Source: Rubripirellula obstinata
GTDB lineage: Bacteria > Planctomycetota > Planctomycetia > Pirellulales > Pirellulaceae
Assembly: GCF_001642955.1 (NCBI RefSeq)
Contig: NZ_LWSK01000049.1
Coordinates: forward strand, 1 to 41,152
Direction: 5' to 3'
DNA length: 41,152 nt
A model generated the notes under the pieces. That model was not told the DNA's origin, made no database searches, and saw nothing but the letters and a program-made list of their open reading frames with translations. The position numbers and the translations under genes are program-made. Shown here piece by piece: positions 16,357 to 24,547 of this stretch; the first letter of the stretch is position 1; each line of letters opens with the position of its first letter.

Positions 16357-17322
16357 ATGGACTTTCTTCTCAACGATCGCTCAATACATGGACAATTTTC
16401 AACAACTTCGGACTTCGTGGCGTCTGCGGAAGCCACGCTCCAGATTCGGTCCGCGATAAAGAAGTCCGGCGGCGATCTCTATTGCCATCGAAACCTTGCC
16501 AATGCCCAAGTGACAAATGATCAGTTCATGTCGAAGGCTGTTCAGGGAATGCGACGTGACGTCAAGCAGATCTGGATGGCTTGGCTCACAAAGGGAGGAC
16601 CTTTTTGGGATGAAGCTCGCCAGCACAGCGAGGACGAGTGGCTGGAGATAGACACGAAAGAGCTGGTGACCGACACCGCAATCGGTGAAGCGGGCTTTTG
16701 TTGTTTGCATGAGTTACCGCGCGAACTGGTAAGCGTTGACCCGTCAGATTGGCTTCGCGATCCGATCGAAGTCATCTGGAAGACATCTGAAACAACCGAA
16801 CGAAGAGTCAGCGTTCCGAATTACTGGTCCGTTGAGGCAATCGAGCAGCGTTTGGGGGCGATTCAACCAACCTTCAAATCCTGGGAATCTCTTGAAGAGC
16901 ATCTAAGAACTTCCTGCGCGTCGGTCGCGTTCGCGGATGATTTCATGCGGATGAAAAAGTTTCCGTATGTGAAGAGCGTCGGCGAGTGGATCAGCATTCT
17001 CGTTCGAGTATTGGACACGCTTAGCGTGAGTATTGACGACAGCGGAAATCGCACGGATAGGGGGCAAGAAGCCTACGACACCTACTTCACTGGCCACGCT
17101 CCCTACTTCACGGACGAGTCAACTTCCAACAAGTCCGCTTATCGTGATGCAATGACGTTTCCGCATCCTACCGAAGCAGGATTGGATCTTTTCTGTACCT
17201 GGCACGGAAAAGTTAATTCGCCATCAAGCTTTCCACCGGTACGAATCCATTTTTCCTGGCCCATTAAGAAACGCGGAGACTTATTCATTCCGTACGTGGG
17301 CAAGAAGATAACGATGAGCTGA
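16357..17322 (+). CDS. Unknown protein coupled to the DUF3696 ATPase, possible effector
   Basis: This 321-residue protein is one I do not recognise as a named family. Visible landmarks are IRSAIKKSGGDLYCHRNLAN (~30), WLTKGGPFWDEARQHSEDEWLE (~75), VTDTAIGEAGFCCL (~105) and a C-terminal block FCTWHGKVN...PPVRIHFSWPI...GDLFIPYVGKKIT (~278-319). I have a general memory of a 'C..HGK...RIHF...Y.GK' ending in uncharacterised proteins beside AAA15 ATPases, but cannot name it. There is no signal peptide or membrane segment. It starts 1 base after the ATPase stop and ends 37 bases before drmA. By position it would be the effector or target-recognition part of a DUF262-ATPase module. Function is unproven. 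Confidence 0.65.
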   Translation: MDFLLNDRSIHGQFSTTSDFVASAEATLQIRSAIKKSGGDLYCHRNLANAQVTNDQFMSKAVQGMRRDVKQIWMAWLTKGGPFWDEARQHSEDEWLEIDTKELVTDTAIGEAGFCCLHELPRELVSVDPSDWLRDPIEVIWKTSETTERRVSVPNYWSVEAIEQRLGAIQPTFKSWESLEEHLRTSCASVAFADDFMRMKKFPYVKSVGEWISILVRVLDTLSVSIDDSGNRTDRGQEAYDTYFTGHAPYFTDESTSNKSAYRDAMTFPHPTEAGLDLFCTWHGKVNSPSSFPPVRIHFSWPIKKRGDLFIPYVGKKITMS

Positions 17323-17358
17323 GACTGTCGCACCGTAAACATCTGTAGGAACAGCAAA

Positions 17359-20300
17359 TTGAGTAAAAGCGAACCAATCGAAGTCCGCCAATCATTGCTG
17401 GATGCGTTGCAGATTGATTTGATTGGCCCGTCGGGGGCACTCGGTGATCATCGCGAGGTTTTGCCGCAGGCTCCGTCGCGTTGGTACCTGACCGGGTTTC
17501 TGGTTCCAACCGATGCCGATGAAGAACAGCGGTTTGATCCCAATAGCGATGACGACATGGATCAGACTCCGGCGGTCGCCGGAGTGGATGAGAATGAGGA
17601 ACCGGAGAAGTCGGCGGCGCGGCGGTCGTATTTGCCCAGCAGCCTGGGATTGAGTGTTCTGGTGCCGGCCGAGACGCAGGAACTGCAAGCGATCGTTCGC
17701 TTCGGCGAATACCTGCGTGTCGAACAGGAAGAGGGCAGCAAGCAGGGTGCTCCAGTTCAGTGGCGACGTAACCCGCACGAAGAGATCGTCTCGGTGGCAC
17801 TCGGCAAGAAGGTGCCCGCTCAGGGCGTGGTGGAAGTGCCAGGTAGCCGCGGTGTTGAAATCGTCTGGTCGTTGCGTGGCGTGCCCGATGGTGAAGTCGA
17901 TGGTGGTTTGCCGAAAGGTACGCGAAGCTTGTCGATGTTCGTGGTCAATCGACGCAAGTCGTCGCCGGACGAAGTGCGCGACGAAGGGTTTATCTTCCAA
18001 GTCGAGCTGGAGGTGCAAAGCGATCTGTCGTTCATTGCGAGGCCGAACCTGCGGAGCCTCGAAAGTGACGACTGGGATGAACGGGTTTCGGATTTGCAGT
18101 ATCGCGATTCATTCGAGTTTTCAGTGGGGCATAGTGTGGCGACCGAATCGGTGGTCGAGGATGGACACTGCAAAACTGTCCGCACCTGTCATCTACCGAC
18201 CGCAGAAGTTGAAAAGGTGGCTCCGTCAAAGATTGACGGTGTGACACTGAACATGGAAACGCTGGCGTTCGTTCGCGATGGCGATGACGCGATGGAACAG
18301 TTGGGGGGATTCGCCAGCAGCTATCGCGACTGGATCGCGAAGCAAACGTCCGGGCTCGGCGGACTCTCGCAGCGACGCACGGACACCGCAAAGGAGTTGC
18401 TGCACCGTGCCGATTTGGCCGCCGGCCGCATTCAAGCGGGGATCGAATTGTTGGCCGACCCGGATTGCCTGGAGGCGTTTCGCATCGCCAACAAGACGAT
18501 GGCGGCTCAAGGGCGACGCCGGCTGGCGTTGCAGTTGGGAAAGGCTCCCGAAGAGATCACGCCGGCGTGGCGACCGTTCCAGTTGGCATTCATTTTGATG
18601 AACTTGAAGGGCATCGCAGAGCCGACCAGTCACGACCGCGACTTGGTCGACTTGCTGTTCTTTCCGACCGGTGGTGGTAAGACGGAAGCCTATCTCGGGC
18701 TGGCCGCGTTCACGTTGGTGCTGCGCCGACTCCGTAATCCTGGGCTGACATCGTCGGGGCTGAGCGTGTTGATGCGATACACACTTCGGTTGTTGACTTT
18801 GGATCAACTTGGCCGAGCCGCGGCGTTGGTTTGTGCGTTGGAATTGGAGCGGCAGAAGGATGTTGAACAGTTGGGCGAGTGGCCGTTTGAGATCGGTTTG
18901 TGGGTGGGCCGCGCGGCGACGCCTAACCGGATGGGCCGCAAGGGCGAGAGCGACCGCGAGTCTGCACGAGCGAAAACGATCGCGTTCAAGAACGATGATC
19001 GCAAGCCTTCGCCGATTCCGTTGGAAGAGTGTCCTTGGTGCGGGACCAAGTTCCGATCCAATTCTTTTCAGTTGGTTCCGAACACGGACAATCCGACCGA
19101 TTTGCGTGTGACGTGCGCGAATCGCCGGTGCGAGTTTTCTCGCGGCAACCCGCTGCCGGTTCTTTCGGTCGACGAACCGATCTATCGTCGCCTGCCGTGC
19201 TTCCTGATCGCGACGGTCGACAAATTCGCCGCGATGCCGTGGACGGGCGAGGTCGGTGGCTTCTTTGGCAAGGTGAACCGTGTCGACAGCGAAGGTTTCT
19301 ACGGACCCTGCGATACCGGTTCGGGACGTCCTTTGCCGGTTGATCGTTTGCCGCCACCCGACCTTGTGATTCAGGACGAATTGCACCTGATATCCGGACC
19401 GTTGGGCACGATGGTTGGGTTGTATGAAACGGCATTGGATGAGTTGTCGACAATTCAAGTCGATGGCCAGGACGTCCGGCCGAAGATCATCGCTTCGACG
19501 GCGACGGTGCGCCGGGCACTCAGTCAGATCCGTTCGTTGTTCAATCGACCCGACGTGGATGTGTTCCCGCCGCCGGGACCGGACATACGCGATTCGTTTT
19601 TTGCTCGAACTCACTCGACGGCGGAAAGTAACGCACGAGAGTACGTCGGCATCGCGGCCCAAGGGCGCAGTCCGAAAGTGATCATGTTGCGGCTGTACCT
19701 CGCACTGCTCGCTGCCTCACAGAAGGCGTATCACGAACATGGCGGCGCTAAAGCCGATCCCAATCCCGCTGATCCCTACATGACTCTGCTCGGGTACTTC
19801 AACAGTCTGCGAGAACTCGGTGGTGCTCGTCGGTTGATTGAAGACGAAGTGCGAACACAGTTGACTGGTCGAGGTAGCCGAAAACGTATCGGTGAAATGG
19901 AGGGATTGTTCAAGGATCGCACGATCGCGTACGAGCCGGTGGAACTGACCAGCCGAGTGAGCACGGACAAGGTTTCCGAAGCGAAGCGACGATTGGAGCA
20001 AGCGTTCAAAGAGAAAGACCGCGTCGACGTGGCGATCGCGACGAACATGATATCGGTCGGTTTGGACATCACGCGTCTGGGCTTGATGGTTTGCTTTGGG
20101 CAACCAAAGACGAGCAGCGAGTACATCCAAGCGACCAGCCGCGTTGGTCGTGATGACAAGCGTCCCGGTCTGGTGATCACTATTCTGAATATTCACCGAC
20201 CGCGTGACCGATCACATTACGAACGCTTTGCTGCGTTCCATGAATCGTTTTATCGAAGTGTGGAAGCGACCAGCGTAACACCGTTCTCGCCGCGAACACT

Positions 20301-20757
20301 CGACCGCGGCTTGGCTGGTACGTTCATCGCGCTGGCACGTCACGGACACTTGCCGATGACGCCACCGCGTGGTGCGACGGAAATCTTGCGTGAGATGCCG
20401 AGCCTGCAGTTTGCGGTCGAGCAACTCGCTGACCGGGCGTTGGAGACGCACCACGATTCCTCTTCGCCGGACGCGGTTGAGCTTCGACAAAAGGTTCTCG
20501 ATCGCTGCAAGGATCTGCTGGATACATGGAGCACGATTGCAAAAGAACTGCACGACACAGGCGGTGCCTTGCAGTACCAAACCGAAACCGGCAGTGCCCA
20601 ACGTTTGCTCTACGAATTTCTGAACCCGGAACTGAAGATGCTGCCGAAACGTCACGACAAGTTTCGAGCCAATCGTTCGATGCGAGATGTTGAGCCGAGT
20701 GTCAATCTGTGGCTGAAAACCATCGACGGGATCGAAATCGACGTGGAGGACGCATGA
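17359..20757 (+). CDS. drmA: DISARM helicase DrmA
   Basis: This superfamily 2 helicase of 1132 residues is the DrmA core subunit, which together with DrmB acts on incoming phage DNA in DISARM. Motif I is LLFFPTGGGKTEAYLGLAAF (~432), and motif II, in the DrmA form IQDELHLISGPLG, is at ~671. Further landmarks are IIASTATVRRAL (~711), ATNMISVGLDITRL (~892) and IQATSRVGRD (~920). A probable zinc site lies between motifs I and II (CPWCG ~557 and CANRRC ~584). The best start is TTG at 17359, with GTAGGAAC just upstream and MSKSEPIEVRQSLLDALQIDLIGP reading like the family start; no nearby ATG fits. The stop is 15 bases before a palindromic repeat that separates it from drmB. Confidence 0.93.
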   Translation: MSKSEPIEVRQSLLDALQIDLIGPSGALGDHREVLPQAPSRWYLTGFLVPTDADEEQRFDPNSDDDMDQTPAVAGVDENEEPEKSAARRSYLPSSLGLSVLVPAETQELQAIVRFGEYLRVEQEEGSKQGAPVQWRRNPHEEIVSVALGKKVPAQGVVEVPGSRGVEIVWSLRGVPDGEVDGGLPKGTRSLSMFVVNRRKSSPDEVRDEGFIFQVELEVQSDLSFIARPNLRSLESDDWDERVSDLQYRDSFEFSVGHSVATESVVEDGHCKTVRTCHLPTAEVEKVAPSKIDGVTLNMETLAFVRDGDDAMEQLGGFASSYRDWIAKQTSGLGGLSQRRTDTAKELLHRADLAAGRIQAGIELLADPDCLEAFRIANKTMAAQGRRRLALQLGKAPEEITPAWRPFQLAFILMNLKGIAEPTSHDRDLVDLLFFPTGGGKTEAYLGLAAFTLVLRRLRNPGLTSSGLSVLMRYTLRLLTLDQLGRAAALVCALELERQKDVEQLGEWPFEIGLWVGRAATPNRMGRKGESDRESARAKTIAFKNDDRKPSPIPLEECPWCGTKFRSNSFQLVPNTDNPTDLRVTCANRRCEFSRGNPLPVLSVDEPIYRRLPCFLIATVDKFAAMPWTGEVGGFFGKVNRVDSEGFYGPCDTGSGRPLPVDRLPPPDLVIQDELHLISGPLGTMVGLYETALDELSTIQVDGQDVRPKIIASTATVRRALSQIRSLFNRPDVDVFPPPGPDIRDSFFARTHSTAESNAREYVGIAAQGRSPKVIMLRLYLALLAASQKAYHEHGGAKADPNPADPYMTLLGYFNSLRELGGARRLIEDEVRTQLTGRGSRKRIGEMEGLFKDRTIAYEPVELTSRVSTDKVSEAKRRLEQAFKEKDRVDVAIATNMISVGLDITRLGLMVCFGQPKTSSEYIQATSRVGRDDKRPGLVITILNIHRPRDRSHYERFAAFHESFYRSVEATSVTPFSPRTLDRGLAGTFIALARHGHLPMTPPRGATEILREMPSLQFAVEQLADRALETHHDSSSPDAVELRQKVLDRCKDLLDTWSTIAKELHDTGGALQYQTETGSAQRLLYEFLNPELKMLPKRHDKFRANRSMRDVEPSVNLWLKTIDGIEIDVEDA

Positions 20758-20771
20758 TGCAAGTCAGACAA

Positions 20772-20915
20772 TACAAGCCCGAAGCGCAAGCGAGTGACAA
20801 TGTATCGAATCCGATCGCGTGCAGGTTAGGCAGGCCGATGAGACTCCTCGCTTGCGCGTCGGGCTTGTATGGGGATGCCCTCGTTCGGTCCCTCGCTTGC
20901 GCGTCGGGCTTGTAT
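20772..20915. repeat. Palindromic repeat, copy 4 (drmA / drmB junction)
   Basis: One left arm (TACAAGCCCGAAGCGCAAGC at 20772) is followed by two right arms in tandem (CTCGCTTGCGCGTCGGGCTT, ending at ~20869 and ~20915). The unit fills almost the whole space between drmA and drmB and leaves only GGAGTAAGCA before the drmB ATG. Confidence 0.85.
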
Positions 20916-20926
20916 GGGAGTAAGCA

Positions 20927-22750
20927 ATGAGCAAGAAACCTGGAGCACGTCCCCACGGACAAATTCGACAAAGCCAATTGATCACCTCGTTTGGTCCCGG
21001 CTCGATGATGGACCTTCCAAATCACTCGGTTCTCGTCGGCGGCCTGGATTTCTGGTCGGCGAGTGGCGATGAAGTGGTCGAACCGCGATTGGTGGAGAAA
21101 TTGAAGCAGCTTTTTGATCCGCCACTCCAGGTGCTGAAGCTTTTCAGTCCGCCACCGGACAACGATGACCCGACTGCTCCGCAAACTGGAATCACGGCAT
21201 GGCAGTTTCCTGAATGGTTCATCACACAGGATGTTGATCGCGACGCGAGCTTCGGCGTCGTGCGAGCTCGCATGTTGGTGCATCGCAAAAGACTGACCAA
21301 GGGCAAGTTCATCGACGACAACAAGAAGAAACGCAGCGTCGTGCCGGTCCGCTTCGTTCGAGCGTGTCGCAGTGGCCATATCGGAGACATCGACTGGTAC
21401 AACTTCGTACATGGTGGAAAAACTGAGTGTCGGCGACAACTTTGGATCGAAGAACGCGGCACGAGTGGCGACTTGGCGGAGGTTTACGTTCGGTGTGAAT
21501 GCGGCAATGCCGAACGCAGCATGGCACTTGCGATCGAACAACCCGAAACGATGCTTCGTTGCGATGGAAGCCGTCCTTGGCTTGGAGCGTACGCCAACGA
21601 GAAATGCGGTGAGCCGAACAGGCTGTTGATCCGAACGGCAAGCAATGCTTACTTCACTCAATTGATGAGCGTGATTTCACTGCCCGATCGGAATGTCGAG
21701 CTTCGTGAAGCAGTCGAGTTGGTTTGGGATTTCATCGGTGAGGCGGAAGACGTCGGCGAACTGAAATACGAACGCAAGAAAGCCAAGGTCAATGCGGCTC
21801 TCGACGGCTACGACAACGAAGAAGTGTTTGCCGAAGTGAAGATGCGTCGCGGTCAGTCGGCTGGGCCGCCGAAGACGATCAAGCAAGCGGAGATGGAAAC
21901 GCTGATCGCCAGCAAAGATGAGCTTGGCGATGACAAGCCGGACGGAAACTTCTTTGCCAGGACTCTGCCGAAGGAGGTTTGGGACAAACCCTGGATGCGG
22001 TCGATCGAACGAATCGTGCTGGTGCATCGACTCCGCGAAGTCATGGCTCAGGTTGGCTTCACACGTTTTGAGGCGGTCTCACCGGACATCGACGGTGAGC
22101 TCGAGATGGGCGTTCGGCGGGCTTCGCTCGCTCGCGAAATCACGTGGTTACCGGCCGTCGAAAACCGTGGCGAAGGAATCTTCATTCAATTCAAAAAAGA
22201 AGAGGTGGAGAACTGGGCTACCCGGCCTGAGGTTCAGGCCCGTGGGATACGTTTGCTCGGTGGCTATGAAGCTTGGAAAGCCGAGCGAAGTGGTGCAACC
22301 AAGAAGTTTGTGGAGGAGGGCGGATTGCTTCCCTACGTCTTGTTTCATTCCTTCGCCCACATGCTGATCACATCGGTCTCGCTCGAATGCGGTTATCCCG
22401 CCAGTTCGATTCGCGAACGGATCTACACGATCCCCGACATCGGTTACGGCGTGCTGCTTTACACCGGAACCTCGGACGCTGAAGGTACGCTTGGCGGATT
22501 GATTCAGGTGGGCCGTCGAATCCACGAGCACATTCGGGGCGCTCTTGAGATGGGTGAGTTGTGTTCAAACGATCCGGTTTGTGCACAGCATGAACCCGCC
22601 AATCAGCACGAACGGCGATTCCTTCATGGGGCAGCTTGCCATGGATGCTTGCTGATTTCCGAGACATCGTGCGAGCAGCACAATGAGTTTCTCGATCGGG
22701 CACTGGTCGTTCCGACGGTTGACAACTTGGGCATCGAGTTCTTTTCATGA
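20927..22750 (+). CDS. drmB: DISARM DUF1998 protein DrmB
   Basis: This 607-residue protein matches DrmB, the partner that forms a complex with the DrmA helicase. It opens with RPHGQIRQSQLITSFGPGSMMDLP, the usual DrmB start. The C-terminal half is DUF1998-like: YVLFHSFAHMLITSVSLECG (~467), ERIYTIPDIGYGVLLYTGTSDAEGTLGGL (~500), then a cysteine cluster CSNDPVC (~545), CHGC (~570) and C-X3-H (~583) that probably binds zinc. A GGAG box lies 10 bases before the ATG and directly follows the repeat, so the element may have left just enough room for translation to start. The stop codon is immediately followed by another repeat copy. Confidence 0.93.
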   Translation: MSKKPGARPHGQIRQSQLITSFGPGSMMDLPNHSVLVGGLDFWSASGDEVVEPRLVEKLKQLFDPPLQVLKLFSPPPDNDDPTAPQTGITAWQFPEWFITQDVDRDASFGVVRARMLVHRKRLTKGKFIDDNKKKRSVVPVRFVRACRSGHIGDIDWYNFVHGGKTECRRQLWIEERGTSGDLAEVYVRCECGNAERSMALAIEQPETMLRCDGSRPWLGAYANEKCGEPNRLLIRTASNAYFTQLMSVISLPDRNVELREAVELVWDFIGEAEDVGELKYERKKAKVNAALDGYDNEEVFAEVKMRRGQSAGPPKTIKQAEMETLIASKDELGDDKPDGNFFARTLPKEVWDKPWMRSIERIVLVHRLREVMAQVGFTRFEAVSPDIDGELEMGVRRASLAREITWLPAVENRGEGIFIQFKKEEVENWATRPEVQARGIRLLGGYEAWKAERSGATKKFVEEGGLLPYVLFHSFAHMLITSVSLECGYPASSIRERIYTIPDIGYGVLLYTGTSDAEGTLGGLIQVGRRIHEHIRGALEMGELCSNDPVCAQHEPANQHERRFLHGAACHGCLLISETSCEQHNEFLDRALVVPTVDNLGIEFFS

Positions 22751-22751
22751 A

Positions 22752-22885
22752 TACAAGCCCGAAGCGCAAGCGAGTGTCACTTTTCAGGAACACAAGCCCG
22801 AGGCGCAAGCGAGTGTTACGCTGCGTCTGTTCGTTTCACTCGCTTGCAATCATGCTGATTCACTCGCTTGCGCTTCGGGCTTGTA
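22752..22885. repeat. Palindromic repeat, copy 5 (drmB / drmC junction)
   Basis: Two left arms (TACAAGCCCGAAGCGCAAGC at 22752 and a close copy at ~22792) are followed by a partial right arm (TTTCACTCGCTTGCAA) and a full right arm ending in CGCTTCGGGCTTGTA at 22885. The element begins right after the drmB stop and ends four bases before the drmC ATG. Confidence 0.87.
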
Positions 22886-22889
22886 GATA

Positions 22890-23684
22890 ATGCACAACGT
22901 CTTTTCTCAGCTCAGTGATAACTCTCTCAAAGCGATTGCGAGTGGACTTCAATCGGGCCGTGTTACGTTGCCAGGATCTGCGCTGCAAATAGGCCGACTT
23001 GTTTCTCGTGACCTGTGTGATGCTGTCGTCCAAGAGTTGGCTGCACTTTCAAGTCTGAACTTCACTTCCGATCAGGTGGCCGTACTGCTGGAAAGGCTTT
23101 TGTCAGACCGACAATCGCACCGCGACAAGCGATCAAGTGAAATCGACTTGGTGACTTCAGGCCCAGCAGCACCCGGAATCACCAACCGCGACACTTCCGT
23201 GGTAGTTCGAGAAATGTTCGCACACGCCGAGCGGTCAGTCACCGTTGTCGGATACGCGGTCTATCAAGGCCAAATGGTTTTTGAAGCCCTCGCAAAACGC
23301 ATGGACAAAGTCCCAGAACTCGAAGTGGAGTTCTTCCTCAACATTTCACGTCCAGATCGCGACACCACCAAGTCCGACATCTTGGTCTCGCGCTTTATCG
23401 AGCGTTTCAAGACAACTCAATGGCCCAGCGGAAGTCGTTTGCCATCCGTCTACTACGATCCTCGATCCGTTGCCGATGAAGGGCGAGTTCGCTCTTCGCT
23501 ACACGCCAAATGCGTCATCGTTGACAAGCGTCACGTCTTCATCTCCTCCGCCAACTTCACCGAAGCCGGACAACAGAGAAACATCGAAGTTGGGTTGCAT
23601 CTCAACTCGGAACATCTCGCAAACAAGACGTCGCTGCATTTCAAAAAAATGCTTGAAGCCGATCTTTTCCGCCGTGCGTTGTGA
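22890..23684 (+). CDS. drmC: DISARM phospholipase D-like protein DrmC
   Basis: This 264-residue protein with one clear PLD/nuclease HKD motif, LHAKCVIVDKRHVFISSANFTEAG (~202-225), matches DrmC, the accessory subunit of DISARM. Upstream of it, MFAHAERSVTVVGYAVY (~109) is the usual strand pair of the PLD fold. With one HKD per chain, a dimer would be needed for a complete active site. The ATG at 22890 comes four bases after a palindromic repeat, and no ribosome binding site is visible, because the repeat occupies the place where one should be. Expression may therefore be low or depend on read-through from drmB. The gene closes the DISARM operon. Confidence 0.9.
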   Translation: MHNVFSQLSDNSLKAIASGLQSGRVTLPGSALQIGRLVSRDLCDAVVQELAALSSLNFTSDQVAVLLERLLSDRQSHRDKRSSEIDLVTSGPAAPGITNRDTSVVVREMFAHAERSVTVVGYAVYQGQMVFEALAKRMDKVPELEVEFFLNISRPDRDTTKSDILVSRFIERFKTTQWPSGSRLPSVYYDPRSVADEGRVRSSLHAKCVIVDKRHVFISSANFTEAGQQRNIEVGLHLNSEHLANKTSLHFKKMLEADLFRRAL

Positions 23685-23847
23685 GTTCTCGGAATTAAAC
23701 GGCCTGCGTTTTTAGTTGGAATCGCCGGTTCAAAAACCAGAACATATCGAAATTGGAATGACGCTTCGTTCGATCACCGAATGCGATCGACGTAACGGAA
23801 CGGCAGCGGTCTGTGATGTCTTGAATCTCGGTGGCGAACGGAGCATC

Positions 23848-23880
23848 GCCGCTTGATGACTGCTGGGGTGCTCTCGTAAG
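23848..23880 (+). repeat. Short sequence shared upstream of two recombinase fragments (copy A)
   Basis: GCCGCTTGA...TG..GGGGTGCTCTCGTAA.TGT occurs here and again at 24466-24500. Each copy lies within ~100 bases upstream of a resolvase-type N-terminal frame. It may be a duplicated 5' region or a recombination site. The rest of 23685-23946 shows no gene. Confidence 0.5.
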
Positions 23881-23946
23881 TGTTGGGTTGGGTTCGTTGG
23901 CGTTGGGTCGGCGGCTTGATCTTGGCTTTGCGAGGGAGTTTGTCTC

Positions 23947-24330
23947 GTGGTTGATGAATATGGTTTGAATTTGGATTCTTTGCCGTCGGTGGAGTCGGTG
24001 GAGTCGGTGGGGACTCGGGCGGTGGCTTACTTTCGGTCTTCGTTGGATGACGAGGGAAGGTCCGTTGAAGTGCAACGTGATTTTGTTCGGCGGTGGGCGG
24101 CGGCGAATGGGGTGCGGATTGTTCGGGAGTTTTGTGACTCGGGGCCGGCGACGGCGGAGGATCGGCCGGGGTTGGGTGAGTTGATGAAGGAGTGGATTGC
24201 TCGGCGGGATGATTTTGAGGCGGTGATTTGTTTTGATCGGACTCGGTTGGGGCGTTTGGTCGACGATGGGGGTGCGGAGCTTGCTGCGGTTTGCGAAGAG
24301 AATGGGAAGACGATGTTGTTGATTGATTAG
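23947..24330 (+). pseudogene. Serine recombinase N-terminal fragment
   Basis: A 127-residue frame from GTG contains a resolvase-type catalytic domain: VAYFRSS (catalytic serine region), DDEGRSVEVQRDFVRRWAAANG, FCDSG and DFEAVICFDRTRLGRLVDDG. It stops at MLLID, about where the catalytic domain ends. The long C-terminal DNA-binding part of large serine recombinases is absent, and a strong terminator follows. The frame opens with three near-identical 9-base units (GTCGGTGGA), which give VESVESVG. Codon choice, with many TTG and GGG, differs from the DISARM genes. It could be a relic or a short resolvase-like protein; a relic is more likely given the neighbour. Confidence 0.6.
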
Positions 24331-24357
24331 GCGTGATTGTTGGTTTTGTGAACTTTG

Positions 24358-24395
24358 ATTCTCGTCGATGGGGTGGCCGTCGGCGAGAATTTTTT
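24358..24395 (+). terminator. Rho-independent terminator after recombinase fragment
   Basis: The arms ATTCTCGTCGATGG and CCGTCGGCGAGAAT pair over 14 positions with two G-T-type mismatches around a GGTGG loop. A run of six T follows directly. Confidence 0.7.
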
Positions 24396-24465
24396 GTTGG
24401 GGTTTGTTGGTTGGTTTCGCATCGTGTGACAAAGTCTCGGGAATCTTGGCGACAGGTGTGACTTA

Positions 24466-24500
24466 GCCGCTTGAGGCATGTGGGGGTGCTCTCGTAACTG
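24466..24500 (+). repeat. Short sequence shared upstream of two recombinase fragments (copy B)
   Basis: This second copy of GCCGCTTGA...GGGGTGCTCTCGTAA.TGT starts ~82 bases before the ATG of the next recombinase frame. The stretch 24331-24547 otherwise holds only the terminator and no gene. Confidence 0.5.
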
Positions 24501-24547
24501 TCTTGTCGGTGTCGCGAACGTTGGGTTCGCGGCCACGACTTGGATAG

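Noticed and set aside
18226-19662. Long open frame (478 residues) on the minus strand inside drmA
   Set aside because: It is the antisense shadow of the drmA codons, is rich in Arg/Gln with no recognisable motif, and drmA itself has all helicase motifs.
4076-22885. Repeats considered as a CRISPR array
   Set aside because: The copies are far apart, palindromic over ~90-140 bp and partly in coding frames; there are no regular spacers and no cas genes.
7605-23684. BREX system
   Set aside because: The methylase resembles PglX, but there is no pglZ, brxC or brxL; drmA, drmB and drmC fit DISARM.
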